Of a stretch of DNA of 64,000 nt, positions 50,619 through 64,000 are shown piece after piece. Source of the DNA: Vespa crabro (taxonomy: Eukaryota; Arthropoda; Insecta; Hymenoptera; Vespidae); NCBI RefSeq assembly GCF_910589235.1, contig NC_060972.1:124001-188000 (forward strand), read 5' to 3'. A program made the translations under genes and the position numbers. Positions within the stretch are counted from its first letter, which is position 1, and each line of letters begins with the position of its first letter. The notes beneath the pieces were generated by a model. It was not told where the DNA came from, searched no databases, and saw only the letters and a program-made list of their open reading frames with translations.

Positions 50619-53600
50619 ATGAATGAGTTTAAGGAGCTAGAGGAATCGTACAAATTTCTCAAATATGCTGATCCAGAACCAGGTGAAGAAGTTGTTATTT
50701 CCGGAATCGCTGGTAGATTTCCAAAATCCAACAATATGTATGAATTGAAAGATAATATTTTTAATCGCAAAGATTGCATCACGGATAACGGAATAGATAT
50801 AGGTATAGATTATACGTATAAAATCAATTTTATTTAACAATGTAAGGATTAACTAATGTTAATATTTTTCTATTTATATCTTTTATAAGAGCATTCAGAA
50901 ATTCCACGACGATCGGGGAAAATTAACAATATTGAGAAATTCGATGCATTATTTTTTGACGTCGATTTTAAAGAAGCACATACTATGGAACCTATGAGCA
51001 GAATATTGTTCGAACATACTTATGAAGCTATTGTAGATGCTGGAATTCATCCAAAAGATCTTCGTGAAACAAGAACAGGTGTATTCCTAGGTTCATGCTT
51101 CTCCGATACCGAGAAAATTTGGTTCTACGACAAACCCCAGGTAAATCGATCAAACGATCAGTTTATAGACACATTAATTATGTACAATTACTTATATGGT
51201 CGGATAAGTCGTATAATACGTATTTTCAATTGTAGATAAATGGCTTTGGTGTCATTAGCTGTAACAAAGCTTTTATGGCCAACAGACTTTCGCATTGGTT
51301 GGGTGTCACTGGACCAACATATAACATCGATACCGCGTGCAGCTCAAGTCTATTTGCGATGGAACACGCATATAGAGCTATACATAACGGACAATGCGAT
51401 TACGCGATCGTCGCTGGATCAAATCTTTGCCTTCATCCATTCCTAACTTTGCAATTTAAATGTTTAGGTATTGATCATGATATTTTCTTGAAGCATTTGT
51501 CCTTTTTTCTCGAATTATCATGAGAGTATTAAACAATTATTCTACCTTGTACCACTCTAATAGGAATATTGTCTGAGGATGGTCGTTGCAAGTGTTTCGA
51601 CGAAGATGCAGATGGTTACGTGCGCAGCGAAGCCGTAGTTGTTGCATTTCTGCAAAAAGGAAAAAATGCTAAAAGAATCTATGCAACAGTTATCCATGCG
51701 AAAACAAATTGCGATGGTTATAAGGAACAGGGAATAACATTTCCTTCTAGCCAAATTCAGAGTACTCTTTTCAAAGAATTCTATGATGAATGCGGTATAC
51801 CAATAGCTTGTATAAATTACATCGAAGCTCATGGTACAGGAACTAAAGTTGGTGATCCTGAAGAAATAAATGCTATAGATCAGATTTTCACGAAAAACAG
51901 AACGAATCCTCTTAAAGTCGGTTCCATCAAATCAAATTTGGGTCATACCGAACCAGCCAGTGGAATGTGCTCCATTGCTAAGGTAAACATATTGTGAAGT
52001 ATAAGACGAAATAATTATTCGTTCATTATCGTTTCATTGATATATTACAGGCGATAATATCGATGGAGTCAGGCCTAATACCCCCAAATATTAATCTTAA
52101 TCAACAACGCAAAGACGTAAAAGCTTTTACAGAAGGAAGAATCATGCCTGTTACCGAAACGTCTCCGCTTGATGGGGAATACATAGCCATTAACTCTTTC
52201 GGCTTTGGTGGTGCTAATGCTCACGTCTTACTTAAATCAAATCCAAAAACAAAGGTCAATAAAGGATTGCCAGATGACGATTTGCCAAGACTTGTAACTG
52301 TTTCTGGACGTACCGAAGGAGCAGTTGAAACTATATTAAATGATGTAGGTGAAACGTTCTTTTAAATAGAAATCATAAAAATATTATACTTGTTTATTCT
52401 AGAATAAAATACAGCAATACAATTTTAACATCTTATTACGTAGATCGATAATCGACCGATAGATGTCGAATTTATTCGTCTCCTTCATGATATTCATCTC
52501 AAAGAAACATCAGGTCATTTAAGTCGAGGATACACGATAACTAGTTCTAAATCGTCTGACGAAAAATTGAGAGAGATTGAAAATTATTCTGGTATAAAAA
52601 AACCAATATTATTTGTTTTTTCTGGAAATGGATCGCACTGGTCAGAAATGGGTATGAAAATTTTTGTTTTATTATTTCTTCGTAACTAAAAAAATAATAA
52701 CTGTTGCGATCAAATGTACTGCAACGTGTAATTTGTAATTTACAGGTCAAAGTCTATTGAGATTCCCTATATTTTCTAAAGCTATAGAGAAATGCGACGT
52801 TGTATTAAAGCAGTATAAATTGAATATTTATAAAATTTTAACTGAAAAAGATAATAGCATGTTCGACAATATCTTGCATTCGATCGTCGGAATTGCTGCA
52901 ATTCAGGTAATATCGACAATTAATTAATTATTTGGAAGAAGTGCATTTGTTTGATAAGATCTAACAAAAGTCAAAAATCTTTACAGATCGGCTTGGTAGA
53001 TCTTCTAACTTCCGTAGGTGTAGTACCAGACTACATCATCGGACATTCCGTTGGTGAACTTGGTTGTGCCTATGCTGATGGATGTTTTACAGCAGAGGAA
53101 ATGATATTAGCAGCATATTCGCGAGGAATTGCCTTGATTGAAACAAAAATATCCCATGGTTCTATGGCAACGGTAGGGCTTTCCTATGAAGATCTGAAGA
53201 ATTGTTGTCCTGCTGATATCGACATTGCATGTCACAATGGAACTAAAAGTACAACTATTAGCGGACCGACCGATTCTGTGAAGCAATTCGTTAAAAAATT
53301 ACAGGTTCGTTTGAAGATAATTAGGATCTAGCCAATAAAAATATTTCTTACTATTAGAATGATTTTTTTGAATGTGTTTGTATTTGGCAGGCAACTGAAG
53401 TTATAGTGGAAGAGGTACCGTGCAATAATATACCTTACCATAGCCGTTATATCGCAGCAGTTGGTTCGAAACTTTTTGTATATTTAAAAAAAGTGATACC
53501 AGTAGCGAAAGCACGAAGTAAAAAATGGCTCAGTACATCGGTGCCACAAAACGCGTGGTCGACATCAGCCGCAAAACTCTCGTCAGCTGAGTATCATACC

Positions 53601-56600
53601 AATAACCTGTTGAAACCTGTACTATTTGCAGAAACATTAGCTCTGATTCCCAACAATGCTGTCACCATTGAAATTGGATCGCAAAATCTACTACAGGCGA
53701 CTTTAAGAAAATCATTGCAACCAACAGTCAGGAATATTGCATTAAATCATCCAGATGATAAAGATAACGTGATCATTTTTCTGCAAGCATTAGGGAAGCT
53801 TTATAACAGCGGTATACAGCTTGATCTTACTAAATTATATCCACACGTAGAATATCCGGTTAGTCGAGGTACTCCAATGATATCCCCACTTATTAGGTAA
53901 GAATTACGAGAATACAGAAAACGAAATAGGCAAATAATTATTTCTTCTGAATGTGATGTAAAAATTCAACATTAATATGTGTTTAGATGGAAACATTCAA
54001 ACGACTGGTTTGTGGCAGATTACAAAAGACAAGAGAGAATTGATTCTGGCGAACGAATATTTGAAATATCGATCGATTATGAAGAATTTCAGTATGTTAG
54101 TGGTCATGTGGTCGATGGCAGAAATTTGTTTCCAGCAACAGGATATTTATGTTTAGTTTGGGAAACTTTCGGCATGATGATAGGACAATTGTACACGGAA
54201 TTATCTGTTGTCATTGAAAATATAAAGTTTAATCGAGCTACCACCATGCCAAAAAAAGGCAAAATTGAAATGATAGTTATGATTCAAAAAGGTACTTTCC
54301 ACAACTTGTATCCATATATTGTTTTATTTCGAATTTACATATGTTGGTCTACTTACGAACAGGCAGTGGTAATTTCGAAGTGGTTGAAGGAGGTCATGCT
54401 ATTGTTACTGGATTGATACGTGTTGCAACAAACTCGACGAAAGAGGAAATACCCCTTGATCTGATCAAAGCGAATATTGGCAATGAGAAGGAAGAATTAG
54501 ATGCAAAAGATATTTATAAAGAGCTAAAACTACGTGGTTACCAATATAGCGGCCTCTTTCGAAGTTTACACAGTGCCTCAATATCGGGAAAAAAAGGACA
54601 TGTCGAGTGGAAAAAAAATTGGGTTGCATTCCTGGATAACATATTGCAGATGAAAATACTCGCTTTAGATACCCGAGGTTTATTCGTACCGACTGGAATT
54701 CGAAAATTGATAATAGATACTAAAGCTCATCAACGATATCTGCAGAGTTTGACATCCAATAAAAAATGTGAACATTTATTTTTAATGCAAAGTGAATCTA
54801 TATAGCGAATTCCTTTACATTCAATAATATTATTTCAGATGTACCTGTACAATTACTTGAGTCTATTGATGTGATTGTAACAGAGGGTGTGGAAATTCAT
54901 AATATTACGGCCAGTGAGATTGCTCGGAAGAAACCTGCCAGTGATCCAGTTATCGAAGAATATAAATTCATTGCTTATCGTGATAGAAGGGAAATGTCAT
55001 TACGCGAAATAGTAACGTTATCTATGCATATTACTCTTGAGAATATACCAATGACGAAAGTGACAACAATAGAACTTGTTGAGGATAATGACAATATACC
55101 AGCAGAGAAACTTGTTTCTCCATTGTTGAGGGACATTCTAGCCAATTTACCTTTGATTCAAGCAAGCATTAATGTATTTGCACCACCAAAGAAATTTGGC
55201 GAAGGAGACATTCTTAAAAATGTAGAAATTTTAGAATCGAAGAAAGTACGATCAGATGATATAGCGGTATTAGGAGTTGGATGTTGTTTATTAACCTATG
55301 AAAAAAAGGATAGTTTAAAGCAACTTTTAAAATCTACAAAAGATGGAGCTTTCATTTTATCGCGCGAAAAAGAAAACATACCATTGGACTATTCTATTCT
55401 GAAGGAATTTCGATTAGGTATAGTTTTGGAGAAACGTACTTCGGAGGAATCGTGGATATTATTAAGGAAGATCAAGAAAATTTCGAAATATACTCAATTA
55501 ATTAATGTTAGGAGCAATGAATTTAACTGGTTGAATGAAGTTCAAAGTGTTCTTGCCAATGAAACACAAGAAGATAACAAGAGAGTGATACTTTTTGAAG
55601 AAAGAAACTTTGAATCTGGTCTCTTAGGATTCATTAATTGCTTACAAAAAGAACCTGGAGGCAAAATCTCTCGATGTGTTTTAATTCAAGATATTAAAGC
55701 CCCGAAATTTTCTTTAGATTTGTCCCTTTATTCGGAACAACTCGAAACTGATCTTGTCATCAATGTTTTACGACCAGGAAATGTATGGGGATCATATAGG
55801 CATCAACTACTTCCATCTAGTGAACCAAAGCTTATGTATCATGCCATTGTTAATCAGTTGGTACGTAAGAACATTTCATCCAATTTTCTTAAATATCATG
55901 AAATAATACAATAAAATTTGTACAATAATACTTTTTAACAGTCACGCGGAGATTTAAGTTCGTTACGATGGCTTGAAGGACCAATTACGAAAGACTATCA
56001 AAAGGAGAATCTTGTTCGCATCCATTATGCATCGTTGAACTTTAAAGACGTGATGTTGGCAACAGGTAAAATAGGATTAGATATGTTTCAAGAGGACAGA
56101 AAAAATATTGAAAACGTACTTGGATTTGAATATAGCGGAATCAGTATTGGAGGTCGACGTATTATGGGACTTAATCCAAACAAGTAAGCTAATTAAAAAT
56201 CATAAGATTGAGATTTTATCGTGAAAATAACATAACATAACAGAAAATGAAGGAAAATAAAATGAATAATATTCTTTCAGATGCATATCAAATCTTTGCC
56301 AAATGGACGACATTTTTTCTTGGACCGTACCTGAAAGTTGGAGTTTGGAAGATGCAGCGACAGTACCATGCGTATATTCCACTTGTATTGGTGCGCTTTA
56401 TATTAACGGAGAAATGAAAAAGGGTGATAAAATACTTATCCACTCTGGTGCTGGTGGTGTCGGCCAAGCTGCGATTACCTTAGCACTTCACGAAGACTGT
56501 GAAGTATTTACTACCGTTGGTACACCAGAAAAACGTAAATTCATTAAAGAAACATTTCCCAGTATCGACGATAATCATATTGGAAATTCACGAAATACTA

Positions 56601-59304
56601 GCTTCGAACAAATGATTTTGCAAGAAACCGACGGTAGAGGTGTAGATATAGTTCTAAATTCATTATCGGAAGATAAACTCCTAGCATCTCTGCGTTGTTT
56701 AGCTCATGGAGGGAGATTTTTAGAAATTGGAAAGTTTGACTTAGCCGCAGATAATCCGTTAAACATCGATGTCTTTACGAAGGAGATCAGTTTTCACGCT
56801 GTAATGTTAGATCAAATTATAGTTACCAAGGACGGAATCAGAAATGAAATAAGTTCAAGAGTAAACAAACTCCTTAAGGAAAATGCAATCAAACCGATTG
56901 TAAGAACAATCTTCGGCAAAGATCAAATAGAGAAAGCTTTTAGATTCATGGCTGCTGGTAAACATATTGGAAAAGTAAGTTGTGGTCGTTGTTTTAATAT
57001 TCATTTATTTGTACTATCTTCTATTATAACTCGAAATCCATCTTCAATTTCGTAGGTACTAATAAAGATACGCGAAGAAAATGAACAACTGAATAAACCG
57101 ATTTTGGCTGAACCTTATTATACATGCTTCCCAAACAAAAGTTATATAATTATTGGCGGCTTGGGTGGCTTTGGTTTAGAATTAATCGATTGGTTGGTTC
57201 TTAGAAATGCTAAAAATATTGTCATTACTTCACGAAACGGCTTAAAGAATGGTTATCAACAAATGAGAATCACGAGATGGGAATCATACGGCGTGAATAT
57301 TAAGATTCTTGTCGGTCTCGATGCGGCTACACAAGAAGATTGTGAGCTTATAGTAAAATCAGCAATAGATGAAGGTCCCGTAGATGGTATATTTAACCTC
57401 GCGGTTTCTTTGAAGGACCGTATTTGTCGTAACCAAACGATGAAAACTTTTGAAGAATGTTTCAAGGGAAAGGCCTGGGCAACCAAACGTTTGGACGAAG
57501 TTACTAGAAAGCTTTGTCCAGATCTTCGGCATTTCGTAGTCTTCTCTTCCGTCTCGTGCGGAAGAGGAAATGCTGGCCAAACGAATTATGGTATGGCTAA
57601 TTCCGTTATGGAAAGAATATGTGAAAAGAGAGTAGAAGAAGGTTTGCCTGGATTAGCTATTCAATGGGGAGCGATTGGAGACGTCGGTCTTATCGCAGAC
57701 ATGCAGGATGACGATAAAGAACTTGTTATTGGCGGTACTTTACAGCAAAAAATAACATCTTGTTTAAAAGAAATGAATCGATTTTTGGTACAGGATAAAC
57801 CTATAGTTGCTAGTATGATAGTCGCTGAAAAACGATTAGGTGGTGACAGTGAGGAAAATGTCGTAAATACTGTCTTAAAAATTATGTGTAAGTTTCGGTT
57901 AATTCATGGTTATTGCTAAATTTAATAATTTTATTTTTTTTCGCCCACTTTTACTATCTTTATCTTATTTAAATAATAAATGCTCGAGTGTAGGTATTAA
58001 AGACTTGAAGAGTATCAATCCACGTACTTCCTTGGCTGAACTTGGAATGGATTCTATGATGGGTGTAGAAATAAAACAAACTTTAGAGCGCGAGTTTGAA
58101 ATATATCTCAAAGCGGAGGATATTCGCAGCTTAAACTTTGCCAAAATTGTGGAAATAGATAATAAGCGGACAGGTGATAATAATCGTATTGAAATTGCTA
58201 CCGACGAAACATTATTTGGTACAAAGATATTAATGCAATTGTTCGGCGAAGAACTTTCCTCCGAACTAATTATCTCCCTTAAAACTAACCCAGAGGAAGG
58301 TCGGAGCGAGATATTCTTCATTCCAGGTATTGAAGGCTATGGCGTCATTTTCAAAACATTAGAATCAAAAATTAAATCGCCAGCGACTTGTTTCCAACTT
58401 GGGACAAATTATGAATTAGAAACTATAGAAGAAATGGCCCTTTCATTTCTACCGGTATACTTTTTTACTAAAGATATATTTGATTAAATTAAATATTATT
58501 CAATCTGTTGTATTAAAATGGTATGTAACTTTACATATTACAGCATATGCTAGAGAAACTTAAAGATCGAAAAGATTTTACTTTAGTGGGGTACTCATTC
58601 GGATCGCTTGTAACAATTGAACTCACGCGACAATTAGAAAAGAAAGGATATAAAGGCCGGCTAATTTTGATAGACGGTGCTCCTCAACTAATGAAAGAAC
58701 TTGTAAGACAACATTTTCAATCGTCATCGGAGGAAGAGCTACAAAACAAACTTTTTGTTTTTATGGCGAAGATATTAATATCTGTTAATATTGAACAGGT
58801 TTGTCAATGTTGAACAGTTCTTTGTATTTCTTGCTATTGTCAAACGAATTCCAAAACGTTACTTTCCAGCTTGTACTTGGATTGGAAAAATCCAAAACGT
58901 GGGATGAGAAGGTAAATGCATTCTTTAATGTATTGCCTCCCGAATACAAGCAATTATATTTGGAACGGGATCAAAGAAACGCCATCTTGTCATTTTATGT
59001 GAGACTGCAAGCATCCATGAAATATAAACCAGAACCAATACCATATATAAGAACACCTATCATATTGTTTAAACCGATATTATCGTCTGTAAAACATATC
59101 TCGTATGATTATGGACTACAGAAAGTAAGTTTAAAAAATTTTCATATATCATAAATATAACAATAATCTACTATAAAGTACTGTTATTTTCAGATAACTG
59201 ACGGCAAAGTAGAAGTACATGTTATTGAAGGTAATCATGCCACGATGTTAGAAAACAATGAAATTGCAATGGCGATTAATCGTGAACCGCTTAAACAGGA
59301 CTAA
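50619..59304 (+). CDS. Fatty acid synthase copy C, intact, 19 exons, 2392 residues
   Basis: Cytosolic multidomain enzyme making long-chain fatty acids from acetyl-CoA, malonyl-CoA and NADPH. Exons: 50619-50802, 50890-51140, 51236-51467, 51564-51982, 52051-52344, 52444-52651, 52746-52906, 52987-53304, 53391-53896, 53987-54291, 54363-54791, 54839-55860, 55942-56183, 56281-56974, 57056-57887, 57994-58454, 58544-58798, 58870-59124 and 59194-59304; all introns are GT-AG and phases agree. Ketosynthase: DTACSSS (Cys180), EAHGTGT (His312), NLGH (His350). Acyltransferase: GHSVGE (Ser604). Dehydratase: GHVVDGRNLFP (His898). Enoyl reductase: HSGAGGVGQ (about 1578). Ketoreductase: GGLGGFG (1789), Ser1920, Tyr1933. 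Carrier: GMDSMM (Ser2053). Thioesterase: GYSFGS (Ser2204), Asp2230, His2371. The region of about 1100-1440 fits the inactive methyltransferase-like part. Length is slightly under the usual 2400-2500. Oddity: the second dehydratase motif, DxxxQ in mammals, is QYSGL (1020-1024). The insect paralogue type cannot be told from sequence alone. Confidence 0.93.
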
Positions 59305-62300
59305 AAAAAATTAAATGAGACGAAGTAATATATAATATAATAATATTCATTTGGCGTTTAATATAATAATAATATAATAATATACATATACAATAATATA
59401 CATTTGGTGTATAATATAATAATATACTCATGGTGTTTAGTACTATTCGCAGAAGTGATAAAAATTAACTTCATCAAGAATTTTACTTATTCTATTAATC
59501 CAGTAGCAGGATATTGTGACACAAACAGTGTGTAATTTCACATTATTATTATTATAAATTTGATCTTATTCATCACTTATGTATTTTTACTTTGTTTTAT
59601 AATTATATCGTTTATTAACAATTTCGTTGTATTCTAAATAAATATTTTATAATATAATTTTGAATATTATTATTATTATTATTATCATCAAAGTAATTTT
59701 ATTATAAATACATTTAATATTAGGAGATATTATTATTTAAACAAGAGAATTTATATTAAACGATATAATCATAAATCATAGCAGAAATACGTAAAACACG
59801 AATAAGACAGATTTTTCAAAAGTAATGCAAAACTTTAAGCTGTTCGTGTTGCATTACTCTGCTAATATTATAAATTGTTTTTGCGACAGAAATGAAAATA
59901 ACATTAAAAATAATAATCTAAAAATGACACTATCTGGAAATAATTAAGTAACTATAGTTACCTCCACGTTTGTAGTTAATTCTACATTTTAAATAAATTC
60001 GAAATGATGGAGAAAGACGAAATAACGATATATTTTCTTAATTTATTCCGACATTTCAAAAATTAATTACAAACTTTTTTATTTATTTTTCTTTGTTTTA
60101 ATAAGTGTATAATTTTCCTTTAATTAACAATAATTTTTGCTTTATTTACTTCTATTGAGAATACTTACAATATCATCAACATCCTAATTAGGCCTAAATA
60201 ATCTTTTACTTTCACTTTCTTAACACAAGAAAATTTTCGGCAAATAAATTTTATTTCATTTGAGTCATTCAATCTTTTTGATCAGTCTATCTTTTCCAGT
60301 GAATTTATGGCAGGATTTTGTAATTTTCAAGGACAAATCGTTTCAATATAATATTTTCTCTGATTCTTCAGAAAACTCCTTAGACGAATACGAATGCTTA
60401 ATCAGGTATTGATTAGTATAGTTCGAAATATATAAATTTTATCAAATCAAGATTTGTTTTTGATTATCTCAACAATAATAATAAATAATAAATACTATAG
60501 TACAAAATATATTTACTACAAATAAATAGTATTGGATCATCAATTTGACCAATCTTAAACTATTTCTGAATATCAATTTATCAATATTGTTTTTGACAAA
60601 TTCCACATGATTTTTTCCATCTGTCACCAATTCCAAATATATTTGGAGTTTATATAAAGTTTATGTGCGAACATCCTAAATACAGAGATTCATAAAGTAG
60701 GGATAATGACAAACTAGTGAATCGCGTTAAACACCAAAATATGAGAATATTTAGCCTATTGATTTGAAGAGTTCATTACAGGTTTAGACGATCGATTAAT
60801 CTAAACAGAGCCTATCATTGTCGTCAGATTTTAGTAAGAAAAAGTTCTGGAATCGTCGTTTCAGTAATATCGCGACCCACATCAGTTTAGTCATAGTCAA
60901 TCGACTAAACAATTCACTAAACAATCTTACTTGCTTTAGAGAACCGAAAGGTGTCCGCAATAGCAAAGTGTCGACCCTGTATGTAAGAAAAAACACGGCA
61001 AATCTTTCTTCAGGAATAAGCTCCGAGAAAGGAACACGATGCTATCCCAAATCAAATATTTATACAGAATCGCTGACACAGATTAATATTGAATCGATTA
61101 ATTGATAAATAATCTAAGTTGCGAATTGGTCATAAAAGACATTAAGATTAAAGAAAGATACCCGTAAAATCATCTTAGTCTTTAATCGATTGTATAACGA
61201 GATTTTTGTCATACATTGAATACATCTTAGTCGCAAAAAGATGTACAGCGCTATCAATAATTTATACGTGGATAGATATTAGATATCAAAAATTAACATA
61301 TACGTATTTATTTTATTTACAAAGTAACAGATGTTTATTACATTAGGTATCGAGAAGTAATATATATTTATTTTATAGAATAGTTACGATGGGAAATAGT
61401 AACGATGGGAAAGAGAATCATTCTAATGGATCATTATAATAAATTATAATAAATTTTTACTGTTTTTTTTTTAAATTTGTTTATCATTCAATTCTTCTGA
61501 CTAATTACCTTGCAAATAATATCTATCTGGCATCGTACTTACTGTTATTAAATAAACCTGCCATCCATTAACTATCTCCGAGTGCACTTGACATATTTTT
61601 CCTTTGAGAGGACTCCATATAAAAGAATTTAAAATAATTATGTTAGGCGATAGAGCAGATTAACATATTGCATGACTGCGACCATTGTAATTCCGATTTG
61701 ATTTTTATCTTGTAACAAACTATTTATGCGCAGGACAATCATAATACTGATATCATTTAATGACAAGGATATTAAAGTAAAAACAATTAGCTTCAACTGA
61801 TCGTGAGTAAGAAACCGTGTGGAAACAAATGCATAGCGATCATAAGTTAGTAACCAAAGAGAAACATAAGGAAAGAAAACAATAGAAGGGTTCGTACTTT
61901 TCTTCAAATACGTTTGTATTTAATAGGCGGTCATGCGTCGAAATTATCAATGACACAATTTGTTGAGAATTCGCGTTTCAAACCACCACATAAAATGATA
62001 CATTTTTCCTTCTTTTAATATCATAAATTACCATCATCATATGCTTCACAATGCATATAATATAAGTACATGCTTTTGTTTCTTCTTCTTTTTATTGTTT
62101 TTGTAATTATATAACTACATTACACATTATTATCATAGTAGTAATAGTAATAATAGTAATAATATGAAATGAACTACTACAATAATGGAAACCATAATGA
62201 AATGGCACCGGGAGAAAAATCTCGTAGATGAAGTCGAAACAAACTCATGTTTTGATCTTTATTAAAAACAATATATAATATAAATATTCACCAAATATTA

Positions 62301-64000
62301 ATTTTGAAAAAATAATGGACAAATATGTATACTTTATATGCATTTGTCATCGAACAAAATTGCTGATGTATCTTATCTAGCACAGATCACCGTGAAATTC
62401 ACGTCAGCCATCAGTAGAGAAAATAAATATAAAAGGTTGAATAGCAACACCTCACTACATCATCAAATAAGGAAAAAGGAGTAAAGTAGTTCATTATTTT
62501 CTTTTAGATCGATACCATAATAAAAACATCATACAATAATTAAAGCCATGTTACCTTTGAACCTAGAACTATAAAATTATCAATATACTATATATTACAT
62601 ATAGAATTTCTCTTTTTAGTCTATAAAGCCTAAAAGAAACTATAAATTTTTCCTTGTTCATCAAAATCGGTCAAGAATTACACCTGTTCTCTTTGATGTT
62701 TATTGATGTTTTAATCCTTGATAAAAACCAGAGGTAATGAATAGTCTTAATTGTTTGAATTCTATTGATACAATATATATAAACAAATAGAATCAAACAA
62801 GCAACTTCATTTCCCTCAATTTACAGAAGACAATTACTACTGTGAAAAATCTGTGGACATTTGGTAATACATCAAACAGCTGGGTCCGAAATAATGTCAG
62901 ATTCCGAATTCAATGAACTCGAAATGTCAAAATCGTTTCGAAATATATCGTTCCAAGAGATTAAGTAATATTTTAATTTAAAACTATACAATTATGTGAA
63001 AAAGTATCTTATTTTCGATTAAACTGAAAGTTTAATAACTTTTAGTTTTTTTTATAAAACATTCTGTACTTTCATTAATCGCGTATTTTGACTAATTATC
63101 TTTAAAAAATCATTAAACAAGTATAAGTCTAATAGATTGAAAATTAATTAGATTGACCTCACATGAACAAATTAATTTTAGAAGAAATTATTAATAATTA
63201 CGTTTATAACTTTTGTCCAATCATATAAATAAATGATATGTATTTCGTCAAATGTTAGTTCTATTTAAAAGAAAAAACTTTTATCTTACACTTTGTTCTC
63301 TATCTCTTACGGTATACCAGTTATAATATAAAATCGAAAAATGGATGATTTTCATTATCCCCTTGGAGTGAATATTAGCAAGAAAATAAAATTACGTAAT
63401 ACATACCTACATAAACTTTACATATTTCCAAATTTTCATAATATCTTAAATTTGCGGAATCGAAATGTTCTCTTCTAAGAAATTATCTTTGATAACTAGG
63501 AATTATCGCTATCGCTCACAGATCAAGGTGCGAGATTTTCAGCGGGCTTCTTTTGTTTCGAATTAGACCGTGTTTCTTGTACCACTGGTAACTTCATCGC
63601 CATGTGGTTGGTCAGCGCACGTCAATACGCATACAATCTGTGGCGTGTACGTTTCTGATAAGTTAGTGTTTTGTTTGCTGCAATTACATATTATTAAAGA
63701 GGTTACTATTTATATTCTGGGAAGAAGTATTTTTTAATAATGATAGTGATTGACTTACGCGTTTATAAGTATAATAATTAGATTCAAAACGATTTTCTCA
63801 AATTATTGAACAAATTGTTAAACAAACGTATGCATCTTCTACATCATTGAATTTATATAATTTTCATCTACAATACCTCCTACAAAAAGGTTATATGGCT
63901 CCATTCAATAGGAAGTTAACCTTGTTTTTTTATTTTAAAAATTGTATCTTTGCAATGTTTATTTTGGTTTTGTTTTACTTATTTATTTTGGTAATTTAAT
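59305..64000. repeat. Downstream flank of FAS copy C, part of the duplicated segment
   Basis: AT-rich DNA matching flank B (inverted, 20992 down to 16560) throughout and flank A (1546-4830) over its first 3.2 kb. It holds the short frame at 60796-60996 (-) and the GC-richer stretch at about 63470-63710. Direct AT-rich repeats (TAATATA units) sit at 59330-59440, just after the stop codon. No new gene is recognised up to the window end. Confidence 0.75.
60796..60996 (-). other. Short open frame, counterpart of 3452-3655 and 18635-18835
   Basis: 66 codons, sharing KQVRLFSELFSRLTM and QNFFLLKS with the flank B version and the same start and stop positions. No domain is recognised; it may be noncoding DNA that stays open by chance. 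Confidence 0.25.

Overview
This is eukaryotic, AT-rich nuclear DNA from an insect. Coding blocks are split by 50-130 bp GT-AG introns, TA/GA/CT microsatellites are abundant, and DIRS-type, Mutator-type and piggyBac-type transposon remains are present. The style fits a hymenopteran such as an ant, wasp or bee, but that is inference; no marker in the window fixes the species.

The window is built around three copies of one gene, an animal-type (type I) multidomain fatty acid synthase (FAS). Copy A (1-1545, +) is cut by the window start and keeps only the end of the ketoreductase, the acyl carrier domain and the thioesterase; a stop codon and a lost splice donor mark it as broken. Copy B (20993-28874, -) keeps exons 3 (part) to 19 but carries many stops, frameshifts, a 66-bp deletion of the ketoreductase active site and a lost transferase serine; it is a clear pseudogene. 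Copy C (50619-59304, +) joins into 19 exons in consistent phase and gives an uninterrupted protein of 2392 residues with domain order KS-MAT-DH-(inactive methyltransferase-like)-ER-KR-ACP-TE. C is the only apparently working gene here and would make long-chain fatty acids from acetyl-CoA, malonyl-CoA and NADPH.

The copies lie in alternating orientation (A +, B -, C +) and share several kb of downstream flank, so whole DNA segments were duplicated and inverted. A is a mosaic: its first ~690 bp is almost identical to B, while its 3' end is closer to C.

Between the copies: 4.8-12.2 kb has no recognisable gene (simple repeats); 12.25-15.7 kb (-) is a decayed DIRS-like tyrosine-recombinase retroelement; 28.9-30.7 kb and 45.8-47.6 kb are inverted copies of a block with a decayed, unidentified gene fragment; 32.2-34.1 kb (+) is a decayed Mutator-like/YqaJ transposon gene with a deleted relative at 43.05-43.3 kb (-); 36.0-36.9 kb (+) is a broken fragment resembling cytoplasmic dynein-2 heavy chain; 37.0-38.7 and 39.6-40.9 kb (-) are two broken piggyBac transposases. 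Several nested inverted repeats (33.7-35.9 against 41.2-43.3 kb; 43.4-45.7 against 48.2-49.5 kb) link these parts. I found no rRNA, tRNA or CRISPR array.
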